A stretch of DNA of 11,481 nucleotides, from positions 1-11,481 of the forward strand of contig CBIFWO010000028.1 in the NCBI GenBank assembly GCA_966186595.1, given 5' to 3'. The stretch comes from JALRBM01 sp966186595. Lineage in GTDB: Bacteria > Patescibacteriota > Saccharimonadia > Saccharimonadales > Saccharimonadaceae. The position numbers and the translations under genes are program-made. Below are positions 5,435 to 11,481 of the stretch, piece after piece; within the stretch, counting starts at the first letter, position 1; each line of letters opens with the position of its first letter. The notes under the pieces are model-generated. The model was given only the letters and a program-made list of their open reading frames with translations. It searched no databases and had not been told where the DNA came from.

Positions 5435-6733
5435 CTATTTTGTTTCGTGATTCTCGATCGCTTCTTCGTACAATTTCACCAGTTTAGCCACCTGGCGCTT
5501 TTCGGTAAAACGGCCCGCAAGGCGTTTGCTTTCCCGGCCATACGCTTCGCGTTTTTTAGGGCTCGCCAGTAACGGCAGAAGTGCATCAGCAACCCCTTTG
5601 GCGGATTTGCTCGCATATTCGCCGTTCACACCTGGCTCCATCACCTCGGAAAGTTCTTTATCAATGAGCACGAGCGGCAATCCAGCAAGTGCTGCTTCGT
5701 GCACCGCCCACCCCTGAGTATCGGTAAGTGAAGGAAAGACAAAGACATTCATCGCAGCATAGGCAACACCTAGTTTTTCGCGCGGAATAGCACCTGTGAA
5801 AGTAATCCTGTCACCATATTTAGACGCCGCCGCCTTCTCCTCGAGCGTTTTGCGATATTCAAAATCACCGACAAACATAAGACGAGCTCGTGGTCGTTCG
5901 GCAACTACCTTGGAAAGTGCCGTAATGAGCAGGTCCAGATTCTTCTCGGCACCCAGCCGCCCAACAAACCCAAACACCTCGTCCTTTTCGTCAATATTCC
6001 ACACCTCTCGAAACTCGGCAAGTTGGTTGTCTGTCGGCGCGGGTAACTTGTCGACGCCGTTCGGCATAAGTGTCACCTCATAGCGATAGTCCTCATTCTG
6101 CTGCCAGCTTTCCAGCTGGTTTTTGCTTTTACGGCTAAGGGCAATCACAGCGTCACATTTGCTGTAGATGATTGTGATGGCACACTCGACAATGTCGATA
6201 TTCCACTGCACACGTTCGCGACGAGGACGATACAGCTTCATGAGCTCGCGGATGTCTTTGCCGTTAAGTTTGATCGCAAAGGGAAGCAGCGCGATCAGCG
6301 CCAAAAGTCCGGGGAGCAGCGACCCATCCTGATAATGCTCGACGTACTGTCGAAGGTCAGTACAGTGCTGCGCCACCAGCGGTGTGTCCGTCTTGTATGC
6401 CGCATATACCCCCATCATACCCACCTGGCCGGGGGTAAAGAAATGAATAACATCAAGGTTCAGGTCACGCACGCGCGACAACACGAGTGGCGGAAAGAAA
6501 AAACTCGTATCATAGTCATCATAAAACGGTCCCTTGATACTCGGAAACCGAATGATACGATCTTCGTCTTCGTCAAGCTGCTCGGTCTGCTGACTTGGTC
6601 GCATACCACTGGCTGGACAAAAAATAAATACCTCGTGGCCCTGCTGCTCAAGGTGATTTTTTAATGATTCTACTACATAAACAATGCCGTTGATCGACGG
6701 CCGGTACGTGTCGGTGAAAAGCCCAATTCGCAT
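5435..6733 (-). CDS. GT4-family glycosyltransferase, probable glycolipid synthase
   Basis: This is a 432-residue GT-B retaining glycosyltransferase. The N-terminal acceptor domain begins MRIGLFTDTYRPSINGI, the opening typical of alpha-glucosyl-diacylglycerol and mannosyl-lipid synthases. The donor domain has FGFVGRLGAEKNLD (254-267, sugar-nucleotide phosphate contacts) and FPSLTDTQGWAVHEAALAG, where the E-x7-E motif appears as Asp338-x7-Glu346. A hydrophobic and basic patch (about 139-175) may sit on the membrane. I chose the ATG at 6733: an extended -10 TGCTATAAT (6743-6751) ends 9 bases upstream, while the longer frame reads back into the neighbouring gene. It is the last gene of the pyrH-hydrolase-GT-GT run. 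The sugar and the acceptor are inferred, not shown. Confidence 0.9.
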   Translation of the reverse strand: MRIGLFTDTYRPSINGIVYVVESLKNHLEQQGHEVFIFCPASGMRPSQQTEQLDEDEDRIIRFPSIKGPFYDDYDTSFFFPPLVLSRVRDLNLDVIHFFTPGQVGMMGVYAAYKTDTPLVAQHCTDLRQYVEHYQDGSLLPGLLALIALLPFAIKLNGKDIRELMKLYRPRRERVQWNIDIVECAITIIYSKCDAVIALSRKSKNQLESWQQNEDYRYEVTLMPNGVDKLPAPTDNQLAEFREVWNIDEKDEVFGFVGRLGAEKNLDLLITALSKVVAERPRARLMFVGDFEYRKTLEEKAAASKYGDRITFTGAIPREKLGVAYAAMNVFVFPSLTDTQGWAVHEAALAGLPLVLIDKELSEVMEPGVNGEYASKSAKGVADALLPLLASPKKREAYGRESKRLAGRFTEKRQVAKLVKLYEEAIENHETK

Positions 6734-6742
6734 ATTACCGCT

Positions 6743-6751
6743 ATTATAGCA
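6743..6751 (-). promoter_or_regulatory. Extended -10 of the downstream glycosyltransferase, leaderless type
   Basis: The minus strand reads TGCTATAAT, ending 9 bases before the ATG at 6733. The hexamer contains the stop codon of the upstream glycosyltransferase, so the promoter sits on the gene junction. Confidence 0.6.
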
Positions 6752-7763
6752 GCTGCCGATAGAGTTTGACGAGACGCTCGGCGGCCTCACCACTGTCAAA
6801 ACGCTTGGCAATTTCTGCGGATTTTTGCTGCCATTTTTTGTAAGCCGCCCGATCATCATGCAGCTTTTTAATTGCATCCGAGAATTGATCGTCATCACAT
6901 CGCCAGGCGTCATCTCCAAATGTATCGTCGTATTCTGGGATATTTCGGATCACGATTGGGAGGCCCGCGCCAGCTGCTTCAAGAACGCACATCGGGTGAT
7001 TTTCTTGTTCGGCAGGCAAACAAAAAATGTCTGCTGCCATGAGATAATCCTTTACCCCGGCGTGCGGTACAATGCCCGTCACGGTAAAGTTTGCGGGCAG
7101 CTTTGCCATGAGACGCTGCATACTCTTGTAATCAGCTCCAAGCTGTTTGAAGGGAATACCGCCCACCCACACAAATTTCACATCTGGAAACGCCTGGGCC
7201 ATTTTGACAAAGATATCAAGCCGCTTCCTGGGCTGCACCTGTCCATTACCAATAACGATAAAATCGTTCGACGTAAAACCCAGCTCTTTGCGTGCCTGCT
7301 TTTTCTTAGCGGCACTCGGCGCATACTGGCTCATATCGATCGTATTATAGAAGATTTCGATTTTTTCCTTGGACACATGTAATTCGTCGCGTAAAATTTT
7401 CGCTACCGTCCCCGATACCGCCAGGACTTTATCGGCACGATTATAATACCAGCGCATATAGAGGCGGGCGAGCGGCAGCCAGTACTTTGCCATAATAATC
7501 GAACCAAGAAACGAAGCAGGAACAACATGAGCCGAAACAACCTTCTTAGGGCCCTTCTGGAAAAGCTTTCGCCATGTGTAGCTGCCGAGAGTGTGAAGAT
7601 GCACTACATCACAATCGACACTGCGACCGAACGCACCCCTTAGCACCTCAACATCATCACGTTTTTCCAGCGCAACAGCCATTTCCTCGTACGCCGTATG
7701 GACACCATGTCCCTGCACAGAGATGTCACTCTCCGAGACCATATTCACCCGAATTTTCTGCAT
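6744..7763 (-). CDS. GT4-family glycosyltransferase, second of pair
   Basis: This is a 339-residue GT-B glycosyltransferase. The start MQKIRVNMVSESDISVQGHG places the N-terminal glycine loop near 15-22. The donor domain shows IVIGNGQVQPRKRLD (169-183) and an intact E-x7-E (Glu254 to Glu262) in ENHPMCVLEAAGAGLPIV. The pairing with a second, longer GT4 recalls firmicute gene pairs that add the first and second sugar to diacylglycerol, so successive glycolipid glycosylation is a reasonable inference. The ATG at 7763 was chosen because the preceding frame runs through the hydrolase gene. TGCTACACT (7770-7778) ends 6 bases before it. The gap to the next glycosyltransferase is 10 bases. Confidence 0.9.
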   Translation of the reverse strand: MQKIRVNMVSESDISVQGHGVHTAYEEMAVALEKRDDVEVLRGAFGRSVDCDVVHLHTLGSYTWRKLFQKGPKKVVSAHVVPASFLGSIIMAKYWLPLARLYMRWYYNRADKVLAVSGTVAKILRDELHVSKEKIEIFYNTIDMSQYAPSAAKKKQARKELGFTSNDFIVIGNGQVQPRKRLDIFVKMAQAFPDVKFVWVGGIPFKQLGADYKSMQRLMAKLPANFTVTGIVPHAGVKDYLMAADIFCLPAEQENHPMCVLEAAGAGLPIVIRNIPEYDDTFGDDAWRCDDDQFSDAIKKLHDDRAAYKKWQQKSAEIAKRFDSGEAAERLVKLYRQLL

Positions 7764-7767
7764 GCAC

Positions 7768-8598
7768 CTAGTGTAGCATAGCGCTACGCAAAACTGCCGC
7801 CGTGCGCTCAGGATCTTCGATAGGGAGAAGATGTCCGCCACGCAGAAAAACCACGTCGGTAGCACCAAAAACCGCCTTTATATCCAGCGAGTCCCGCTGC
7901 TTTGCTGTTGTGTCAAACATGCCACAAATGACTAGCCTGACCTTACCACTACCGGCGTATTGATAGGCCGAGCCATCCAAAATCATATCGACAAGCCCCG
8001 CCTGAAAAACAGTCTGCGTATACGTTGGGCGGGATTGCCTGCCTACCCAATAGACGCGTTTTTTTGCCGCACGCGTATGATTCTTGATCAGCGCCGTCCC
8101 ACGAAGGTAAATGAAAAAACGCCAGTTGTAGATGTACGCCCAAAACGATGCTGAACGCATAATAACTCGTGCGTAACGGCTATACATTTCTGTTGGGGTT
8201 GGCACGGGGTTAATCAGAATGATTTTGTACTGCTCAAGGGTACTTTTGCTAAGGACCGCCGAGCAACCAAATGAGTGAGCAATGATGTAGGTTGGCCTGC
8301 CGATTTCTTTCTTGACCTTTTCTAATACGCCATCAAACCATCGCTGTAACGAGGTAGCATCTGGAAGGCGAATGACGCTACTCTTGCCATGACCCGGCAG
8401 TTCAACGATTGCCAAGCGATACGATGCCGCTAACTCAACCGCCAAGGGGACTAGACCAGAGTGGTCACCGCTAATTCCATGCACCAGGACAAGCAGCGGC
8501 TTATCACTCTTCTTCGTGCACCAAACACTCGTCGTCTTACCGAGCTCGCGAAGAGCCACCCTTTTGAGATGTTTTTTGCTCCACGCCCGATAATCCAT
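7768..8598 (-). CDS. Alpha/beta hydrolase
   Basis: This is a 276-residue alpha/beta-hydrolase-fold enzyme, probably an esterase, lipase or thioesterase. Oxyanion-hole strand: LLVLVHGISGDHSG (His40-Gly41). Nucleophile elbow: AHSFG with Ser109. Likely acid: Asp229 in VICGMFDTTA. Catalytic histidine: His256 in RGGHLLP. The triad is complete and in order. An aromatic-rich, basic cap region (about 140-190, SFWAYIYNWRFFIYL) may bind lipid or membrane. No signal peptide, so cytoplasmic. It lies 16 bases after pyrH and ends 4 bases before the first glycosyltransferase, which points to lipid metabolism. TGGTATAGT (8605-8613) ends 6 bases before the chosen ATG, and no ribosome site is seen. The substrate is unknown. 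Confidence 0.9.
   Translation of the reverse strand: MDYRAWSKKHLKRVALRELGKTTSVWCTKKSDKPLLVLVHGISGDHSGLVPLAVELAASYRLAIVELPGHGKSSVIRLPDATSLQRWFDGVLEKVKKEIGRPTYIIAHSFGCSAVLSKSTLEQYKIILINPVPTPTEMYSRYARVIMRSASFWAYIYNWRFFIYLRGTALIKNHTRAAKKRVYWVGRQSRPTYTQTVFQAGLVDMILDGSAYQYAGSGKVRLVICGMFDTTAKQRDSLDIKAVFGATDVVFLRGGHLLPIEDPERTAAVLRSAMLH
7770..7778 (-). promoter_or_regulatory. Extended -10 before the second glycosyltransferase, leaderless type
   Basis: The minus strand reads TGCTACACT, ending 6 bases before the ATG at 7763 and overlapping the hydrolase stop codon. A normal start site would fall at the A of the ATG. Confidence 0.5.
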
Positions 8599-8604
8599 AT
8601 GCTT

Positions 8605-8613
8605 ACTATACCA
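8605..8613 (-). promoter_or_regulatory. Extended -10 before the hydrolase, leaderless type
   Basis: The minus strand reads TGGTATAGT, ending 6 bases before the ATG at 8598, in the 16-base gap after pyrH. It is identical in its nine bases to the atpI box. Confidence 0.6.
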
Positions 8614-8614
8614 C

Positions 8615-9316
8615 TTATACTGAAATTGTCGTTCCAACCTGCTCGCCACCGATTGCCCTCGCAATATTTCCCTCGGTCAATAGGCTGAACACAACGATGG
8701 ACTGCGAGTGATCGTAGGCAAGAGCAATCGCCGCCTTGTCCATGACGCGGATATTCGGTTGCTCGACGGCTTCTTGCAAGGTCAACTTTTCGTATTTCTT
8801 CGCTGCCGGATTGACCTCGGGGTCACTGTCATAGACACCATCAACTTTCGTCGCTTTCAAAATCGCATCACAGCCCAGCTGGAGTGCTAAGCTCACTGCT
8901 GCCGTATCGGTTGTGAGGTATGGTTGGCCAATACCACCCGCAACAACGACTACCCGGCCTTTCGAAAGATGGCTAAATGCGCGCCGATGGGTAAATTGAT
9001 CGGCGATCTGGTCAGCCTTTATACTCGTCAATGCCCGCGCCGGAAGGCCATGAGCGCTAAAAACATCCGCCAGTGCCACAGCATTCATCATCGTTGCCAT
9101 CATACCAATATTATCCGCCGTAATACGGCTGATCCCATTTCCCGTGATCTGGGCACCGCGAGCATAATTACCGCCACCGATCATGACGACGATTTCAGCG
9201 TCCCTCACTTTTTTGACTTCTTCGGCGATCCAGGCCGCTCGCTCGGGGTCAAAGCCCGATTCAAATTTACCCTGCAACTGTTCACCCGATAGCTTTAGAA
9301 GTACACGCTTATACAT
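8615..9316 (-). CDS. pyrH: UMP kinase
   Basis: This is a 233-residue UMP kinase of the amino-acid-kinase fold (UMP + ATP to UDP + ADP, pyrimidine nucleotide synthesis, cytoplasm). Hallmarks: YKRVLLKLSGEQL at the N-terminus, MIGGGNYARG, the VAGGIGQPYLTTDTAAVSLA segment, KATKVDGVYDSDP and the C-terminal MDKAAIALA. Its length fits the family. I start it at 9316 because homologues begin MYKRVLLKLSG. A second ATG five codons upstream (9331) is possible. TATACT (9323-9328) ends 6 bases before 9316, so a leaderless mRNA is predicted, and 9331 would lie upstream of its start point. In many bacteria frr follows pyrH; here a hydrolase and two glycosyltransferases follow. Confidence 0.96.
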   Translation of the reverse strand: MYKRVLLKLSGEQLQGKFESGFDPERAAWIAEEVKKVRDAEIVVMIGGGNYARGAQITGNGISRITADNIGMMATMMNAVALADVFSAHGLPARALTSIKADQIADQFTHRRAFSHLSKGRVVVVAGGIGQPYLTTDTAAVSLALQLGCDAILKATKVDGVYDSDPEVNPAAKKYEKLTLQEAVEQPNIRVMDKAAIALAYDHSQSIVVFSLLTEGNIARAIGGEQVGTTISV

Positions 9317-9322
9317 AATGCC

Positions 9323-9328
9323 AGTATA
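9323..9328 (-). promoter_or_regulatory. Candidate -10 of pyrH
   Basis: TATACT on the minus strand, 6 bases before the ATG at 9316. TATTAT a few bases further upstream is an alternative and would give a leader of about 6 bases. It lacks the TGn extension of the downstream genes. Confidence 0.45.
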
Positions 9329-9352
9329 CATAATAATGTCTTGGTTCGCGCT

Positions 9353-9387
9353 ATCGCCCAGCTCCTAGCTTTTAGGAGCCGGGCGAT
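9353..9387 (-). terminator. Long hairpin between the membrane-protein gene and pyrH
   Basis: A 15-bp stem with one G-U pair (arms 9353-9367 and 9373-9387, outer ATCGCCC/GGGCGAT, inner GCTCCTA/TAGGAGC) has a 5-base loop. It lies 9 bases past the stop of the 9397-10134 gene and before the pyrH promoter. No T-run follows on either strand, so it is either a non-canonical terminator or an RNA-stabilising hairpin. Confidence 0.6.
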
Positions 9388-9396
9388 TGGTCGCGT

Positions 9397-10134
9397 CTAC
9401 CTCACGGCATCCAGGATCGTCACCGCCTGAATCATCCCAACCGTCCAAAGATCCACGCTCGCATTCCAGTACTGCGCACGGGAGTCGGAGGTCGGGTTGA
9501 CCCTGTAGGCATACCGGCTGAGTTGCCAGCGACTCGTGCCCTGGAGAAACAGGGAACCCATCACCCAAGGATTGAGTGTCGCCGGCGTCGTCAGCAGATC
9601 CCACGCTTGCCAGACCTGCGGCAACGACTTCATCGAAGTCGCGTAACCGAACAGGGCCCAGCCCGAGCTGTAGGCCTCGCCCCGAAGAGCCGTCACACCG
9701 AAGGTGATAAGTACCCCGATGCTAGCAGTGACGATGATCCGCCAGTCCGCCCACTCGAACTTGGCCCCCACTACCCACATCAGGAGAAGCAGAGCACCAT
9801 TGAGCAGGATGATTGCCGTGAACGCCAGAAGCAGCATCGCGGGACGCAGCCGCTTCCCCGGATCGTCCATCCCGGCGTAAACCCGCCACGTCATCCAGGT
9901 CGACACCAGCACCGACAAAAAAGCCGATGACAGCCAGCCCGGCCTCGGTGCAATCCCCTGAGCGAGGAAAACCCCGATCGTCCCCAACCAGAACACCAGG
10001 CAACAGGCCAGCGATGTCCAGTGAAGCGGGTAGTGGGGCTGCCGCCAGAATGCTTTTTGCCTCCAGGTGACCGCGAGTGTCTGCGCACGGGGCCAAGTCA
10101 CACTCGCAACCCAATTAATCGTCAGGGCATACAT
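9397..10134 (-). CDS. GC-rich multi-pass membrane protein, possibly with one PQ-loop motif
   Basis: This is a 245-residue protein with about six to seven hydrophobic segments (near 40-60, 68-86, 98-122, 131-150, 155-168, 186-200, 226-242) and many tryptophans. It has a basic amphipathic N-terminus (RAQTLAVTWRQKAFWRQPHY). Residues 166-180 (TSMKSLPQVWQAWDL), followed by a polar loop and another helix, resemble the PQ-loop of SWEET/SemiSWEET-type carriers. Only one PQ is present, so a transporter role is weak. It is GC-rich in codon use, though its first codons are AT-rich. AAGGA lies 7 bases before the ATG, a TTGCCG-N17-TATAGT promoter upstream, and a long hairpin after the stop. It is divergent from the phosphatidyltransferase gene. 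I do not recognise the family with confidence. Confidence 0.8.
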   Translation of the reverse strand: MYALTINWVASVTWPRAQTLAVTWRQKAFWRQPHYPLHWTSLACCLVFWLGTIGVFLAQGIAPRPGWLSSAFLSVLVSTWMTWRVYAGMDDPGKRLRPAMLLLAFTAIILLNGALLLLMWVVGAKFEWADWRIIVTASIGVLITFGVTALRGEAYSSGWALFGYATSMKSLPQVWQAWDLLTTPATLNPWVMGSLFLQGTSRWQLSRYAYRVNPTSDSRAQYWNASVDLWTVGMIQAVTILDAVR

Positions 10135-10170
10135 TACCCCGTCCTTCCGTATCTCGAGCGACCGCTGGTA

Positions 10171-10199
10171 ACTATACGGGACTAAGGGCCAACCGGCAA
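10171..10199 (-). promoter_or_regulatory. Promoter of the 9397-10134 gene
   Basis: Minus-strand TTGCCG (10194-10199), 17 bases, TATAGT (10171-10176). The leader would be about 30 bases and contains the AAGGA at 10142-10146. The AT-rich stretch at 10230-10260 could hold a second start with a longer leader. Confidence 0.55.
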
Positions 10200-10255
10200 G
10201 AGGCAGGCCTGATATGATAAGGGGGAGTCTATAATCATAATAGAATAGCCTAGTA

Positions 10256-10284
10256 TTTACTTTTTGTCATTTTTAGTGTATAAT
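10256..10284 (+). promoter_or_regulatory. Promoter of the phosphatidyltransferase-like gene
   Basis: TTTACT (10256-10261), 17 bases, consensus TATAAT (10279-10284). The predicted start near 10291 gives a leader of about 29 bases with GAAAGGG (10306-10312) 7 bases before the ATG. Confidence 0.75.
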
Positions 10285-10319
10285 TAACTTAACAGCTCCC
10301 CGCACGAAAGGGTTTTGAA

Positions 10320-11039
10320 ATGCAAAACACCCCAGCGCCTTCCGCGTGGAAGATGCACATCGCGAACGGACTGTCGTTCCTTCGCGCGCTGTGCACGCTG
10401 CCCGTGGTCCTGTTTTCCCTCATGGCGTCGTTCATCGATCCCATGATCTGGTGGTTCGCCTTCGCTTGGGTGGCTTTCGGCTGGTTGACCGACACGGTCG
10501 ACGGCTGGGCCGCCCGCAGGTGGAAGTCACCGACGTACCTCTGGAAGAAGCACGTCGAGGCTGGTGGAGACCGTCAGAGCTTCATGAAGAAGTACCAGAA
10601 CGGCAACCGGATCCGGGACTTCTCGGTCTGGTTCTCCACCCAGGACCCCGACGGCGCCGCGGACACCATCCTGGCGTTCATCACGTCACTGGTGCCAGTC
10701 GTCTACATCCTCGTCACCACCCACAACAAGTGGGCGATGATGCTGGTCACGATCCTGGTGCTCATCTACCTCGCGTCGATCGCGATGGGTCTGCTGATGG
10801 TGAAGGCTGTCGGACAGGACCCGGAATCGAGGTCGCAGGACACACAGCTGCTGGTGTACGGCAACATGATGCTGTTCCACGGTCTGTTCCAGATCGGGTT
10901 CACCATCATGTGGTTCGCCTTCATGGCGGGCGGTTGGACACTGGCCATCCCGACTCTCCTCGTTCTGGTGTTCGTCGCCTGGAAGCAGCAGCCCAAGATG
11001 CGGCTGTGGCAAGAGGGACGTCTGACCGCTCGGGTCTAG
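10320..11039 (+). CDS. CDP-alcohol phosphatidyltransferase homologue with split active-site motif
   Basis: This 239-residue integral membrane protein has an N-terminal amphipathic segment (ANGLSFLRAL, 15-24) and about five to six hydrophobic helices, as in CDP-alcohol phosphatidyltransferases, which join a CDP-diacylglycerol-type donor to an alcohol. The family motif D-x2-D-G-x2-A-R is exact: Asp58, Asp61, Gly62, Ala65, Arg66. The second half should follow after 8 residues as G-x3-D-x3-D. Here the best match, Asp111-x3-Asp115 (DGAAD), comes 40 residues after the Arg plus the x3 spacing, with Thr107 replacing the Gly. The intervening hydrophilic insert (67-106) is lysine- and arginine-rich. 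The four metal-binding Asp may all be kept, but activity is uncertain. GC-rich codons: 24 of the first 29 after ATG end in G or C. It has its own promoter, ribosome site and terminator. Confidence 0.82.
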   Translation: MQNTPAPSAWKMHIANGLSFLRALCTLPVVLFSLMASFIDPMIWWFAFAWVAFGWLTDTVDGWAARRWKSPTYLWKKHVEAGGDRQSFMKKYQNGNRIRDFSVWFSTQDPDGAADTILAFITSLVPVVYILVTTHNKWAMMLVTILVLIYLASIAMGLLMVKAVGQDPESRSQDTQLLVYGNMMLFHGLFQIGFTIMWFAFMAGGWTLAIPTLLVLVFVAWKQQPKMRLWQEGRLTARV

Positions 11040-11060
11040 CGCGCGAAGAGAGCATGCAAA

Positions 11061-11095
11061 GGGCGACCGCACAGCGGTCGCCCTGTTCTCTTTTT
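11061..11095 (+). terminator. Rho-independent terminator after the phosphatidyltransferase-like gene
   Basis: A perfect 10-bp stem GGGCGACCGC (11061-11070) / GCGGTCGCCC (11074-11083) with loop ACA is followed by TGTTCTCTTTTT. An outer AAGAGA at 11046-11051 could pair with the TCTCTT of the tail. Confidence 0.92.
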
Positions 11096-11113
11096 AACAC
11101 TCTTTGGAAGCGG

Positions 11114-11157
11114 AAAAGCCGCCTGGTTGCCTCGTCGTTCGACGGGGGCCAGGCGGC
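11114..11157 (-). terminator. Terminator of the 11163-11480 gene
   Basis: GCCGCCTGG (11149-11157 read on the minus strand) pairs with CCAGGCGGC (11118-11126). An inner CGTCG/CGACG hairpin closes the loop, and TTTT follows on the minus strand (11114-11117). It faces the plus-strand terminator of the preceding gene, giving a convergent double stop. Confidence 0.88.
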
Positions 11158-11162
11158 CGTTC

Positions 11163-11480
11163 CTACTTGATCACGTGCAGCGTCAGCGCGTCCACGAGGG
11201 GGTGGAGGCGACTGTGGATCATCGTCCCGTTGATCGCCCGGTACGTGTCCGCCGCCATGAGGACGACGTGAACCACCAGGCAGGCGAGGAACGCCCACGA
11301 GTAGCCGTTCCACTGCTTCAGCACGGGCCAGCCAACGGCGATCGCCCCGCCCGACAGCACGCTGTACGCCACGAAGTCGTGGGCGTGCTTGGTCGGTGAG
11401 TTGAGCGCCAGCTCAAGACCCTTCGAGGTGTAATTGCCGATCTCCATCCAGTGGAAGCCCATCCCGAGGAGGAGCCCCAC
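11163..11480 (-). CDS. GC-rich membrane protein, C-terminal part (runs to window edge)
   Basis: At least 105 residues of a membrane protein whose frame is open to the window edge. The first visible codon is GTG, but it more likely continues upstream. Two clear hydrophobic helices are seen (near 36-54, AYSVLSGGAIAVGWPVL, and 61-80, SWAFLACLVVHVVLMAA). A polar histidine-containing segment (SPTKHAHD, 28-35) and a short C-terminal helix (HPLVDALTLHVIK) flank them. I do not recognise the family. Codons are strongly GC-biased like the other accessory genes, and it ends with its own strong terminator. It is convergent with the phosphatidyltransferase-like gene, which makes it part of the same GC-rich membrane-protein block. 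Confidence 0.72.
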   Translation of the reverse strand: MGLLLGMGFHWMEIGNYTSKGLELALNSPTKHAHDFVAYSVLSGGAIAVGWPVLKQWNGYSWAFLACLVVHVVLMAADTYRAINGTMIHSRLHPLVDALTLHVIK

Positions 11481-11481
11481 G

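Noticed and set aside
10346..11170. 274-codon plus-strand open frame
   Set aside because: It is an out-of-frame shadow of the GC-rich phosphatidyltransferase gene, reads through its terminator, and has an Arg/His/Gly-biased composition with no membrane or domain pattern.
1..11481. Transposons, CRISPR arrays, tRNA or rRNA genes
   Set aside because: No transposase-like ORF, regularly spaced repeats, cloverleaf or conserved rRNA segment was recognised by reading both strands. Short tRNAs with introns could be missed without a covariance search.

Overview
The window looks like part of a compact genome of the candidate phyla radiation (Patescibacteria), most probably Saccharibacteria (TM7). This is inferred from protein flavour and gene order: an atpI-atpB-atpE-atpF series, an ABC-F ATPase, pyrH followed by a hydrolase, and a pair of GT4 glycosyltransferases. 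TGA is used as a stop codon (for example after the genes at 4467 and 4997), so the TGA-to-glycine code of Gracilibacteria/Absconditabacteria does not apply. No tRNA, rRNA, CRISPR array or transposase was recognised.

Layout. 1-1557 (minus): start of an F-type ATP synthase operon, atpI-atpB-atpE-atpF, with atpF cut by the window edge. 1598-2166 (plus): a small putative zinc-finger protein and a glutaredoxin with a clear terminator. 2282-2620 (minus): a GC-rich orphan gene with its own promoter. 2732-4369 (minus): an ABC-F ATPase. 4391-5423 (plus): two tandem single-gene units, each with its own promoter, Shine-Dalgarno site, short GC-rich ORF and terminator. 5435-9316 (minus): pyrH, an alpha/beta hydrolase and two GT4 glycosyltransferases, tightly packed. 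9397-11480: three GC-rich membrane-protein genes, one of them a CDP-alcohol phosphatidyltransferase homologue with an unusually split motif.

Two kinds of gene are mixed here. The housekeeping genes have moderate third-position GC. Their -10 boxes, mostly extended (TGnTAnnnT), sit only 6-10 bases before the start codon and most lack a Shine-Dalgarno site, which predicts leaderless mRNAs. The GC-rich accessory genes mostly stand alone, with ordinary -35/-10 promoters, leaders of about 30-42 bases, GAGAGG/AAGG-type ribosome sites and strong hairpins after the stop. This looks like a second, separately acquired gene population inserted between conserved operons.

The most interesting item is the tandem pair at 4391-5423. 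The promoters and the post-stop sequences of the two units are almost the same, while the proteins are only faintly similar, sharing a PS-x4-DM-x-L-x-T motif. The control regions are therefore better conserved than the coding regions. I do not recognise this family and suggest it as the candidate undescribed system.
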